From contig CAMVNO010000003.1 of assembly GCA_947168855.1 (NCBI GenBank), positions 219,474 through 283,473 on the forward strand: a DNA stretch of 64,000 nucleotides, written 5' to 3'. This document shows positions 1 through 7,820 of this stretch, piece by piece. The notes beneath the pieces were generated by a model. The model made no database searches. It saw only the letters and a program-made list of their open reading frames with translations, and was not told where the DNA came from. This DNA comes from an uncultured Clostridia bacterium. GTDB taxonomy: Bacteria > Bacillota > Clostridia > Christensenellales > CAG-138. The number at the start of each line of letters is the position of its first letter. The stretch's first letter is position 1. The position numbers and the translations under genes were made by a program.

Positions 1-894
1 GAGCTCAAGCGCATGCAGCGGCAACTCGGTATTACGTTCATTTACGTCACGCACGACCAGGAAGAGGCGCTGACGATGTCCGACACGATCGTCGTCATGA
101 AGGACGGCGTCATTCAGCAGATCGGCAAGCCGACCGACATCTACAACGAGCCGAAGAATCCGTTCGTCGCGGACTTCATCGGCGAGAGCAACATCGTTCC
201 GGGTCTCATGCTCGAGGATTACAAGGTCCGCATGAACGGCGTGGTCTACCGCTGCGTGGACGCAGGCTTCGGCAAGAACGTCGAGGTCGATGCGGTCGTG
301 CGTCCGGAGGACATCGACATTGTTCCTCCCGAAAAATCCAAAGTCTCCGGCACGGTCGCTTCAGTCGTGTTTATGGGTGTGCACTATGAGATCTGCGTGG
401 ACTGCGGCGGCTATGAATGGGTCGTGCATACCACCGACTTTGCGCCGGTCGGGCAGAGGGTCGGCATTCAGATCCTGCCCGATGCGATCCACATCATGAA
501 GAAGACGCGCGCGAACAATATCTTCGACGCGGAGGTCTGGCCGAGCGAGAACGCGATCTACATCGACGATGTGGCGTTCCCGTGCGAGGGGCTGGAAGAC
601 TACGAGAACAAGGAGATCGCCATCGTGCGCATCGCGCCCGAAAACGTGCGGCTCGTCGCCCCGCAGGACGCGAAGCTCACCGGCACGATCAAGGCGTGTA
701 TGTTCCGCGGCACGCACTATGAGGTCACGATCTCCTGCGAGGAGAACGACTGGATCGCGCATTCCGACGAGTTCATGGAGGACGGCGAGGAGGTCGGCAT
801 CTTAGTCGATGCCGACAAGCTGGAGCTGACCAAAAAGGACGACGAGGCGGACGAAGAAGCCGAAAAGACCGAAGGCGTCACGCGCGAGGAGTAA
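1..894 (+). CDS. potA: Spermidine/putrescine ABC transporter ATP-binding protein, C-terminal part (5' end outside window)
   Basis: This is the ATPase of a polyamine importer, acting at the inner face of the membrane with PotB and PotC. The frame is open from base 1, so the Walker A and signature regions lie upstream. What remains starts just before the H-loop ([14 protein letters not shown]), which is typical of PotA/CysA-type ATPases. After the nucleotide-binding domain come two similar TOBE-like modules, around fragment residues 75-165 and 175-275, recognisable by [18 protein letters not shown] and [18 protein letters not shown]. PotA normally has one such regulatory tail, so the protein looks C-terminally extended. 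An acidic tail ends it. potB follows after 12 bases, and the order potABCD is the classic one. Confidence 0.93.
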   Translation, partial: ELKRMQRQLGITFIYVTHDQEEALTMSDTIVVMKDGVIQQIGKPTDIYNEPKNPFVADFIGESNIVPGLMLEDYKVRMNGVVYRCVDAGFGKNVEVDAVVRPEDIDIVPPEKSKVSGTVASVVFMGVHYEICVDCGGYEWVVHTTDFAPVGQRVGIQILPDAIHIMKKTRANNIFDAEVWPSENAIYIDDVAFPCEGLEDYENKEIAIVRIAPENVRLVAPQDAKLTGTIKACMFRGTHYEVTISCEENDWIAHSDEFMEDGEEVGILVDADKLELTKKDDEADEEAEKTEGVTREE

Positions 895-906
895 GAGGGC
901 AGGGGC

Positions 907-1716
907 ATGAAGCGAAAATACTTTGCTTATCCGTATATCGTCTGGATGATCCTGTTCATCGCGGTGCCGATGCTGTTTATCTTCTACTATGCGTTCAATG
1001 TGGGCGGACAGTGGACGGCTGAGAGCTTCGTGAAAACGTTGAAAAATCTCGGTTACTGGCACACGCTGCTTCGGAGCATCCTGATTGCGCTCACCACAAC
1101 CGTGATCTGCCTGCTTCTGGGTTATCCGATCGCGTACATCCTTTCGAACATGAAGAAATCGGTCGCGGGGTTTATCTCGATTCTGTTCTTCGTGCCGATG
1201 TGGATGAACTTCGTTCTGCGCACGTATTCGTGGTATGCGATTCTCGAGTATGCGCTTCCGAAGATGCTCGGTCTCAAACCGATGACCGGAACGCTCGGCG
1301 CGGTGTTGCTTGTTTTGGTTTATGACTTCCTGCCGTTCATGGTGCTGCCGCTGTATAATTCGCTCAGCAAGCTCGACAAGAGCCTTCTGGAAGCGTCGCG
1401 CGATCTCGGCGCGAACGGCGTCACGACCTTTTTCCGGGTCGTGCTGCCGCTCTCCATACCGGGCATCGTTTCCGGCATCACAATGGTGTTTGTTCCGGCG
1501 ATCACAGCGTTTACAGTGCCGGTCCTGATCGGAAACAGCAACTATCAGCTTTACGGCAATGAGATTGAGCAGCAGTTCATCCATACAAATGCGGCATCCG
1601 GTACGGACTTCTCGGTCGGAAGCACGCTGGCGCTGATCCTGCTTGTGTGCGTCATGATCAGTACGCTGATCATGAACCATTTTGACAAGGATAAGGAAGG
1701 GGGCAGCATTCTGTGA
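907..1716 (+). CDS. potB: Spermidine/putrescine ABC transporter permease PotB
   Basis: One of two membrane subunits of the polyamine importer, 269 residues, near the usual length for PotB. About six hydrophobic segments are visible, the first right at the N-terminus. The cytoplasmic coupling loop carries the EAA-type motif (LEASRDLGANGVTTFFRVVLP) that docks on PotA. The start follows potA by 12 bases with a purine-rich AGGGGC just upstream. Its stop overlaps the GTG start of potC, indicating translational coupling within the potABCD operon. Substrate (spermidine versus putrescine) cannot be decided from the permease. Confidence 0.93.
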   Translation: MKRKYFAYPYIVWMILFIAVPMLFIFYYAFNVGGQWTAESFVKTLKNLGYWHTLLRSILIALTTTVICLLLGYPIAYILSNMKKSVAGFISILFFVPMWMNFVLRTYSWYAILEYALPKMLGLKPMTGTLGAVLLVLVYDFLPFMVLPLYNSLSKLDKSLLEASRDLGANGVTTFFRVVLPLSIPGIVSGITMVFVPAITAFTVPVLIGNSNYQLYGNEIEQQFIHTNAASGTDFSVGSTLALILLVCVMISTLIMNHFDKDKEGGSIL

Positions 1717-2588
1717 AACGGTTCGGTCGTTCCCTGAAATACGTGTATCTCGGCGCCATGCTGCTGTTCCTGTATCTGCCGATCATCTATCTGATCGTGT
1801 TCTCGTTCAATGATTTCGGCTCGGGGCGGCATATTTCCTACTCCAACCTCGGAAAATGGAACGGATTCACGTTCGAAAACTACGGCACCGTCTTTGCAGG
1901 CGACGCCGGCGACGCGCTGAAAACAACGCTGATCGTCGCGGGGATCTCGAGCGTCGTCGCAACGATCATCGGCACGGCGGCGGCGATCGGCATCAACTCC
2001 ATGAAGAAACGCACGCGCACGGCGGTGCTGTCGGTTTCGCAGCTCCCAATGGTGAATCCGGATCTTGTGACGGGCATCACGTTCATGATGCTGTTCGTGT
2101 TCATCAACTCGCTGCTCACGAAGATCAACGTTCGGATCGGCGACGTGCCGAGCCTTCTAATCGCGCATATCTCGTTCAGCATCCCGTACGTGATCTTCTC
2201 GGTTCTGCCGCGGTTGAAACAGAGTTCCGATATGCTGTATGAAGCCGCGCTGGATCTGGGGTGCTCACCGCTGAAAGCGCTTTTGAAGGCGGTCATTCCC
2301 GATATCATGCCGGGCATTTCGACCGGGTTCATCATGGCACTGACCATGTCGCTGGATGATTTCGTCGTCAGCTACTTTGTTTCGAATCATACGAAGGTGC
2401 TTTCGACATATATCTACTCTTCCGCTCGCGTGACGAGGGGGGTAAATCCCGCACTTGCGACGGTAATCTTCATCCCGCTGGTGACAATGCTGATTGCGGT
2501 CAACGTCCGCAGACTTGCGAAGGAACGGGAATATGAAGTTCAGAATAAAAAAGTCAGGTTAAAAGATAAAGGAGGAATTGCAAAATGA
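1713..2588 (+). CDS. potC: Spermidine/putrescine ABC transporter permease PotC
   Basis: Second permease subunit of the importer, 291 residues with about six membrane segments. The EAA loop is seen as YEAALDLGCSPLKALLKAVIP, matching the BPD_transp_1 family. The start is a GTG whose last two bases form part of the potB stop (four-base overlap), and the potC stop overlaps the potD start in the same way (ATGA). This tight packing implies one mRNA and balanced subunit synthesis. The C-terminal tail is longer and more charged than in PotB. Confidence 0.93.
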   Translation: MKRFGRSLKYVYLGAMLLFLYLPIIYLIVFSFNDFGSGRHISYSNLGKWNGFTFENYGTVFAGDAGDALKTTLIVAGISSVVATIIGTAAAIGINSMKKRTRTAVLSVSQLPMVNPDLVTGITFMMLFVFINSLLTKINVRIGDVPSLLIAHISFSIPYVIFSVLPRLKQSSDMLYEAALDLGCSPLKALLKAVIPDIMPGISTGFIMALTMSLDDFVVSYFVSNHTKVLSTYIYSSARVTRGVNPALATVIFIPLVTMLIAVNVRRLAKEREYEVQNKKVRLKDKGGIAK

Positions 2589-3676
2589 AAAAATGGCTTG
2601 CGGTACTGCTTGTGGGCATTATGATCTTAGGATGCGCGGCATGTGCATCGAGTGAGGAGGAAGTCGATTACAGCTTTTCCGATGGCGATCAGTATGATAC
2701 GATCGGCGGCGAGCTGAACGTGATGAGCTGGGGCGAATATATCGACCCCGAGCTGATTACGATCTTTGAAGAGGAAACGGGCGTTCACATCAATTATGTG
2801 GAAATCCCCAGCAACGAGGAAATGATGATCAAGCTCCGCACTGCGGATCAGGCGTTCGACATCTGCATTCCGTCTGACTACTGCATCGAGCAAATGATTC
2901 GTGAGGACATGCTGCAGCCGCTGGATTATTCGAAGATCCCGAACGCAAAGAACATTGATCCGAAAATGTTGGAGATCTCCGATAAGTTCGATCCGGGCAA
3001 CAAGTATTCCATCCCCTACATGTGGGGCACCGTCGGTATTCTCTATAACACCAAGATGGTCGACGAGCCCGTGGACAGCTGGGGCGTTCTCTGGGACGAA
3101 AAGTATGCCGGTCAGATCTGGATGTACGACATCGGACGCGACACGATTGGCATTACGCTGAAGTATCTCGGCTACGACATGAACACCCGCAATGCGGATG
3201 AAGTTGCAGCGGCGCGCGACAAGCTGATTGAGCAGGCACCGATTCGCAAGGGGTTCGGTACGGACAACATGCGTTCCTCTCTTGTCAACGGCACTGCTGC
3301 GCTTGCGGTCGTTTATTCCGGCGACGCAATGGACGCGATCAGCCAGAACGAGGACCTCGCATACGTCGTTCCGAAGGAAGGCAGCAACATCTGGTTCGAC
3401 AATACGGTCATTCTGAAGAGCGCCAAGAACGTTGAGGCGGCGCATGCGTTTATCAACTTCCTGAACGACGGCAACCTTGCTGCGCGCAACACAGAATATA
3501 TCTATTACTCGACCCCGAATGCAGCCGCTATGGAACGGCTGGATGCGGAATACACGGAGGATGAAACCTACAATCCGCCGCAGGACGTTTGGGATCGTTG
3601 CGAAGTCTACCATGACCTCGGTGATTTTGTGAGCGTATTCAACGATGCGTGGATAAAGGTAAAGTCCGCAAACTGA
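2585..3676 (+). CDS. potD: Polyamine ABC transporter substrate-binding lipoprotein PotD
   Basis: Extracellular solute-binding lipoprotein that captures the polyamine and delivers it to PotBC. The first about 20 residues form a signal peptide with a lipobox (LGCAAC), so the mature protein is lipid-anchored at Cys, as expected in a Gram-positive envelope. The mature body shows PotD family sequence, such as LNVMSWGEYIDPELI near the start and SDYCIEQMI. Length is 363 residues, normal for the family. It has a strong ribosome site (AAGGAGG) even though it overlaps potC by four bases, which would raise its output above the permeases. Confidence 0.94.
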   Translation: MKKWLAVLLVGIMILGCAACASSEEEVDYSFSDGDQYDTIGGELNVMSWGEYIDPELITIFEEETGVHINYVEIPSNEEMMIKLRTADQAFDICIPSDYCIEQMIREDMLQPLDYSKIPNAKNIDPKMLEISDKFDPGNKYSIPYMWGTVGILYNTKMVDEPVDSWGVLWDEKYAGQIWMYDIGRDTIGITLKYLGYDMNTRNADEVAAARDKLIEQAPIRKGFGTDNMRSSLVNGTAALAVVYSGDAMDAISQNEDLAYVVPKEGSNIWFDNTVILKSAKNVEAAHAFINFLNDGNLAARNTEYIYYSTPNAAAMERLDAEYTEDETYNPPQDVWDRCEVYHDLGDFVSVFNDAWIKVKSAN

Positions 3677-3686
3677 CGGAGGGTTT

Positions 3687-4712
3687 ATGAATCAATTGAA
3701 ACAGACGCTGCGCGATCTGATGTCAATCGACAGCACGACCGGCTTCTTCGTAGACATGGACGCGTACCTGCTTGCGGAAGCGAAGCGGATGGGCATTCCC
3801 GCCGTGCAGCTCAATAAGGGCGGCGTGCGATTCGACCTCGGCGGCGAGGGCAATCCGGTCACGATCGCTTCGCATGTCGATGCGATCGGTCTCATGGTGC
3901 GGCAAATCAACGCGGACGGAACGCTTTCCGTCATCAAGGTCGGCGGTGTGCATCCGTATTACGCACTCGATTGGAACTGCCGCGTGCACGCCAGAAACGG
4001 CAAGGTCTACACCGGCACGGTCCGCAGAAAGAACCCGAGCGTCCACCTGATGAGCCAGTCCGAAAAGGATACGCCGATGGATCTCGACACGAATCTTGTG
4101 CTGCTCCTCGACGAGGACGTGTATTCCCGCGCGGACGTCGAAGCTTTGGGCATCACCTGCGGCGATCAGGTCGCGATCGAAACGCGCTATCAGGAGACCG
4201 AAACCGGCTTCATCAAGAGCCGTTACCTCGACGACAAGGCAAGCGCGGCGACGCTGCTCGCTTTGGCGCAGCGCATTGCGGACGGCAGAGTCAAGCTGAA
4301 CCGCAAGGTCAGCCTGCTGTTCACCGAATATGAGGAGATCGGGCACGGCGGCGCCTGCGGCATCCCCGCAGACACGCGCGACCTCATCGCGGTCGACATC
4401 GGCTGCATCGGGCTTGATCACGACAGTAGCGAACACAAGGTCACGATCGCCACGAAGGACGCGGCATTCCCGTATCACACCGTGCTGACCGACGAGCTTG
4501 TGAAGCTCTGCGAAAAGAACAACATCCCGTACGCGCTCGATATGATGGTCCCGAGCTACGGCTCGGATGCGGACGTATCCCTTCGCGCGGGCTACGACGT
4601 GCGCCACGCGCTGATCGGACCCGGCGTGCGCGAAACGCACGGCTACGAGCGCACGCACGAGGACGCGCTCGACGCGACTCTGCGGCTTATCACCGCCATT
4701 GTCGAAGCATAA
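3687..4712 (+). CDS. M42 family metallopeptidase (glutamyl aminopeptidase/endoglucanase M type)
   Basis: Cytoplasmic di-metal aminopeptidase of family M42, 341 residues. Metal and catalytic motifs occur in the expected order: SHVDAIG, YLDDKAS, a Glu-Glu pair in TEYEEIG, DIGC, and a late His in YERTHEDA. These enzymes trim N-terminal residues from peptides, often as large tetrahedral assemblies. It lies 10 bases after potD with its own GGAGG, so it is probably co-transcribed with the transporter. A hairpin terminator follows within 20 bases. Substrate preference (acidic, aromatic or general) cannot be told from sequence. Confidence 0.9.
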   Translation: MNQLKQTLRDLMSIDSTTGFFVDMDAYLLAEAKRMGIPAVQLNKGGVRFDLGGEGNPVTIASHVDAIGLMVRQINADGTLSVIKVGGVHPYYALDWNCRVHARNGKVYTGTVRRKNPSVHLMSQSEKDTPMDLDTNLVLLLDEDVYSRADVEALGITCGDQVAIETRYQETETGFIKSRYLDDKASAATLLALAQRIADGRVKLNRKVSLLFTEYEEIGHGGACGIPADTRDLIAVDIGCIGLDHDSSEHKVTIATKDAAFPYHTVLTDELVKLCEKNNIPYALDMMVPSYGSDADVSLRAGYDVRHALIGPGVRETHGYERTHEDALDATLRLITAIVEA

Positions 4713-4726
4713 TCGCATAAGGAACC

Positions 4727-4755
4727 AAAGGCACAGCCAAAGCGGCTGTGCCTTT
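4727..4755 (+). terminator. Rho-independent-like terminator after the pot/M42 operon
   Basis: Perfect 12-bp arms (AAAGGCACAGCC and GGCTGTGCCTTT) around a 5-base loop, 14 bases after the peptidase stop codon. The T-tract is short, so its efficiency is uncertain. Confidence 0.7.
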
Positions 4756-4775
4756 GACATTTAACCCCCTTGGAG

Positions 4776-4904
4776 TGTCATTCTGAGCATGGCACGCGCG
4801 GGAAGCGTGCGATATACGTCTGTAACGAAGTGGAAGGCGAAGAATCCTATGAATCACCGTTTGCGTTGGATTCTTCGTCGCCTCATCGGGTCCTCAGAAT
4901 GACA
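4776..4904. repeat. Intergenic palindromic repeat with nested inverted arms
   Basis: Bounded by perfect 11-bp inverted ends (TGTCATTCTGA at 4776 and TCAGAATGACA at 4894). A second nested pair, GAAGAATCC at 4839 and GGATTCTTC at 4868, lies inside. A shorter relative with matching ends is at 51444-51518. There is no coding potential. This is probably a non-autonomous dispersed repeat of the chromosome. Confidence 0.75.
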
Positions 4905-4939
4905 TAAGTCCTTAACGATATTCTGCGGCACGGCGCCTT

Positions 4940-4968
4940 TTGCATTGCGAGCCGTTCCATGCTATAAT
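4940..4968 (+). promoter_or_regulatory. Vegetative promoter of the acetyltransferase gene
   Basis: TTGCAT at 4940-4945, a 17-base spacer, then TATAAT at 4963-4968 preceded by TGC (extended -10). The GNAT start is 29 bases downstream. Confidence 0.7.
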
Positions 4969-4997
4969 CGATCCACAAAGAAGCGGAGGACAGGGGA

Positions 4998-5489
4998 ATG
5001 CCCGAACACGAAATCAGACTGACGCCGATGACAGATGAGATGTACCATCTCTATCTCAAGGAATACGACAACGACCCGGACCTGTATCTTCCGGGACAGC
5101 GGTATGAGCATTACGTCTACAGCGAAGAACGCGTTGAACGGTACATCAAGCGGCAGAAGGATCTGAACCGCATCGCGCTCGCGATCCTTCGGGACGATGA
5201 GATCGTCGGCGAGATCGTGATCAAAAGCATCGAACCGCACAAAAGCGCGACGTTCGGGATCGCGCTGAAAAACCAAAGCTATAAAGATCAGGGGATCGGC
5301 ACGCAGGCGGAGCGCCTTCTGATCCGGTACGTCTTCGACGAACTGGACATTCCGACCCTGTATGCGGATACGATCCATTCGAATACAAGAAGTCAGCACA
5401 TTTTAGAAAAGCTCGGCTTCCGATTCATCCGCACGGACGAGAACTTCCGCTATTACCGGCTCGACCGGAACGGCGGACCGATCCGTTAA
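4998..5489 (+). CDS. GNAT family N-acetyltransferase (RimJ/RimL-like)
   Basis: A 163-residue acetyltransferase that moves the acetyl group of acetyl-CoA to an amine; the substrate is unknown. The acetyl-CoA loop is seen as QSYKDQGIGTQAERLL and the family C-terminal region as ILEKLGFRFIRTDENFRYY, both typical of the GNAT_3/4 group. A good ribosome site (GGAGGA) precedes the ATG. It stands alone between repeats and has its own promoter, so it is probably monocistronic. Confidence 0.85.
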   Translation: MPEHEIRLTPMTDEMYHLYLKEYDNDPDLYLPGQRYEHYVYSEERVERYIKRQKDLNRIALAILRDDEIVGEIVIKSIEPHKSATFGIALKNQSYKDQGIGTQAERLLIRYVFDELDIPTLYADTIHSNTRSQHILEKLGFRFIRTDENFRYYRLDRNGGPIR

Positions 5490-5576
5490 GCATCATACGT
5501 TGTTCGGACATCGCAACAGCATCTTTTGGTTCTTCAATCATAAGTGCGAAAAGAGTATCCTGCGAAAAACAGCAAC

Positions 5577-5689
5577 ACCTCATCCGGCGCTATGCGCCAC
5601 CTTCTCCTCGGAGGAGAAGGCATAATCTTCACCGTCTCAAAAGCCTTCCCCTTGATGGGGAAGGTGTCACCGAAGATGACGGATGAGGT
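5577..5689. repeat. Intergenic palindromic repeat
   Basis: Perfect 10-bp outer arms (ACCTCATCCG at 5577 and CGGATGAGGT at 5680). Two inner hairpins lie between them, around 5600-5620 (CTTCTCC/GGAGAAG) and 5644-5664 (CCTTCCCC/GGGGAAGG). No gene is supported here. An open frame across it is made only of repeat sequence. Confidence 0.7.
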
Positions 5690-5742
5690 GGTACGCAGAA
5701 AAGCGAACGCTTTTCGCGGATCAATGCATTGCGCATTCGCGC

Positions 5743-5848
5743 ATGAATTGACCTGCGGTCATGAATTGCCTTACGGCATGAATTGCACCTGACAATGCAT
5801 GAATTGCGGCAGAGCCGCATGACGGGGCGCCGAGGACGTCGCCCCCTA
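5743..5848. repeat. Short direct repeats (CATGAATTG x4) and a GC-rich hairpin
   Basis: CATGAATTG occurs at 5743, 5761, 5778 and 5799, spaced 17-21 bases apart. It is followed near 5822-5845 by GGGGCGCC...GGCGACGTCC-type sequence able to form a GC hairpin just after the ylbJ stop on the minus strand, where it could serve as a terminator. The whole 5490-5848 gap holds only these repeats. Confidence 0.5.
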
Positions 5849-6865
5849 CTACGCGCCCCTTTTTCTTTTGGACAGTCCGAAGGTAAAGACGAAAACGAGC
5901 AGCAGACCGAGGGCGGAGGAGAGCGAGACGGCTATGAGGTCGAAGGCGTTGCGGCGCATTTCGGCGCCGGTTGCAAGCGTCGGAACGGCGGCGTCCGGGC
6001 AGAACAGCGGCGTGAGCAGATAGACCGCAAGCGCGGCGGCAAGCGCGGCGATCAGCCGAATGAGGCTATAACGCGGCAGGGACAGCGGCAGACAGGAAGC
6101 GCTTTGCAGCAGCACCGAGATCCCGCCGAACTGGAGAAAGAACGCCGAGAGCGCAAGCCGCAGCGGAAGCGAAAACGGCAGGGCGGCGACCGCATTCGCG
6201 CCGGAGGTCATTTCAAAGAGCCCGAGCGCGGCGGCGCGGGCGGTGGGCGCAGACGCGCCGAACAGCCGGAAGACGCCGGTGGATTCGAAGAGCGCGCCGA
6301 GCACAGACGCGAACACGAGGCAGCCGCCGATGTTGAGGATCGACTGCACGCCGTCGGAGATCGCGGCGGGCAGATCGCGTGCAAGCGCGGGCGACGCGGA
6401 CGACTTGACCACAGCAAAACGGATGCGGGACAGCGGGATCAGACCGAAAAGCGCCGTTCCGTAAATGCCGCAGAGCAGCGGCAGCGTGGTTTTCGGATCG
6501 TGAAAGAAGCCCGTAGCGACGACGGAGATCAGAAAGATCGGATTCGGGAGGTTACAGAATGCGGCGGCTTTCTGCGCATCCGGAAGCGTCAGCGTACCGT
6601 CGCGGTATAGTTTTCCCGCAAGCTTTGCGCCGAGCGGATACCCGCCCAAAAGCCCGAGCGGCAGCAGCAGAAACGGCGCGATCCGCCGCGGGCTGCGGGC
6701 AGGAAGTCCGCTCCTCAGCAGAAGCGACGATGCGACAAGGTACGGCAGAAGCGACGGCAGCACGCGCGTCCACCATAAAAGCGCCGCCTGCGAGGCGGCG
6801 GAAAACGCGGCGTCCGGCGCTGCAATCAGCCCGAACAGAATGAGTAGCGGGAACAGAAAAGGCAT
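5849..6865 (-). CDS. ylbJ: Sporulation integral membrane protein YlbJ
   Basis: A 338-residue membrane protein with about eight hydrophobic segments and the nucleoside-recognition (Gate) type repeats seen in YlbJ. Diagnostic stretches are GGYPLGAKLAGKLY, FCNLPNPIFLISVVA and EMTSGANAV. In Bacillus, YlbJ is a mother-cell protein needed for spore envelope maturation; that role is transferred by family here. It lies downstream of the patatin gene (ylbK) with 38 bases between, the same neighbour pair as in Bacillus. The start codon is chosen from GGAGGA seven bases upstream; start codon and ribosome site lie within a predicted hairpin (see 6861-6890). Confidence 0.88.
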   Translation of the reverse strand: MPFLFPLLILFGLIAAPDAAFSAASQAALLWWTRVLPSLLPYLVASSLLLRSGLPARSPRRIAPFLLLPLGLLGGYPLGAKLAGKLYRDGTLTLPDAQKAAAFCNLPNPIFLISVVATGFFHDPKTTLPLLCGIYGTALFGLIPLSRIRFAVVKSSASPALARDLPAAISDGVQSILNIGGCLVFASVLGALFESTGVFRLFGASAPTARAAALGLFEMTSGANAVAALPFSLPLRLALSAFFLQFGGISVLLQSASCLPLSLPRYSLIRLIAALAAALAVYLLTPLFCPDAAVPTLATGAEMRRNAFDLIAVSLSSALGLLLVFVFTFGLSKRKRGA

Positions 6866-6890
6866 AGCGTCCTCCGAGAGATGCTATGCC
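6861..6890 (-). promoter_or_regulatory. Hairpin enclosing the ylbJ translation start
   Basis: On the minus-strand RNA, GGCAUAGC at 6890-6883 can pair perfectly with GCUAUGCC at 6868-6861. The 14-base loop contains the ribosome site GGAGGA, and the AUG start lies in the 3' arm. This could limit ylbJ translation, or it may simply be the 3' hairpin of ylbK. Confidence 0.5.
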
Positions 6891-6903
6891 TCAGCTTACG
6901 GGT

Positions 6904-7692
6904 TCATGCCTGACGTTCAAGCAGCCTGCGGATTTCGGGCAGCGCTTCCGACGCCGCGGCTCTGCCGACCGCAATGCACTTTGGGGCGTCGTGCGGGACG
7001 AGCCGCCCCATGAACGAAACGTCCGGACGGATCAGCACGTCGGCGCCGAAGGGCTTCAGCCGGTCGATCTCCGCGCGCATGATGTCCACCGATCGAAACG
7101 CGACCGTGTAGGCGTTCGGACGCTTCGGCGCGTACGGCGCGCAGATCGAGAGGTCGACACCGATCACGACGTCCGCGCCGTTTTCCCGGAGAATTCCGAC
7201 GGGAACGGACTCGACCGTCCCGCCGTCGATATAGGTTGTGCCGTCGATTGAAACGGGGCGCAGCAGTCCCGGGATCGCGATGCTGGCGCGGACCGCCTGA
7301 AACAGCGACCCTTCGTGCAGATAGCGCGTTTCGCCGGTTCGGATATCGACCGCCGAGCACCAGAAGGGGACGCAGGTGTCGGCAAACGTGCGGTTGTCCG
7401 TTATGAGCCGGCAGAGGTTCTGAAACTTTTTGCCGGAGAACACGCCGCCGCGCAGGGGATCCGGCGCGTCGAGCACGTCGCGCTTCCGGAGCTTTGACGC
7501 AAACGCCCCGAGCGCATAGAGGTCCATTTCGGCGGCGTACGCGGCACCGACAAACGCGCCGACGGATGCGCCGGACACAAAGTCGATGGGGACGCCCGCT
7601 TCCTCCAGAACCTGCAAAACGCCGATGTGCGCGATCCCGCGCATGCCGCCGGAGCCGAGCGCAACGCCGACGAGTTTTCTTTTCCGCTGCAT
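6904..7692 (-). CDS. ylbK: Patatin-like phospholipase family protein (YlbK/RssA type)
   Basis: A 262-residue serine lipase-like protein of the patatin fold. The oxyanion motif is LGSGGMRG (residues 12-19). The nucleophile is Ser43 in GASVG and the catalytic Asp is Asp156 in the DGG motif. No signal peptide or membrane segment is visible, so it probably acts on membrane lipids from the cytosol. It precedes ylbJ on the same strand, as in Bacillus, which supports the ylbK name. The lipid substrate is unknown; bacterial members of this group are rarely characterised. Confidence 0.87.
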   Translation of the reverse strand: MQRKRKLVGVALGSGGMRGIAHIGVLQVLEEAGVPIDFVSGASVGAFVGAAYAAEMDLYALGAFASKLRKRDVLDAPDPLRGGVFSGKKFQNLCRLITDNRTFADTCVPFWCSAVDIRTGETRYLHEGSLFQAVRASIAIPGLLRPVSIDGTTYIDGGTVESVPVGILRENGADVVIGVDLSICAPYAPKRPNAYTVAFRSVDIMRAEIDRLKPFGADVLIRPDVSFMGRLVPHDAPKCIAVGRAAASEALPEIRRLLERQA

Positions 7693-7772
7693 TTCTTACC
7701 TGCTTCTGTTTTTCGGTTAGTATATGGGCAAAACATTGCTTTATACGGGTGGACAAATGATATGCGGTGTGG

Positions 7773-7800
7773 TATGATACAAAGTAGTATCATATATAAT
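7773..7800 (+). promoter_or_regulatory. Inverted repeat next to a -10 box upstream of the DUF975 gene
   Basis: TATGATAC at 7773-7780 and GTATCATA at 7787-7794 are perfect 8-bp arms six bases apart, directly followed by TATAAT at 7795-7800. The position fits a repressor operator overlapping the promoter. No clear -35 was found at 17 bases. Confidence 0.45.
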
Positions 7801-7820
7801 CAAAGAGAGGAGCATAGCTT

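Noticed and set aside
802-1680. Long minus-strand open frame opposite potB
   Set aside because: Antisense of a well-supported gene. Its composition (Arg, His, Asp-rich) is that of a GC-rich shadow frame, with no ribosome site or family.
5544-5792. 82-codon plus-strand open frame
   Set aside because: Lies wholly in intergenic palindromic repeats and has no ribosome site.
5743-5807. Possible mini CRISPR array (CATGAATTG copies)
   Set aside because: Repeats are only nine bases with irregular spacing and no cas genes in the window.
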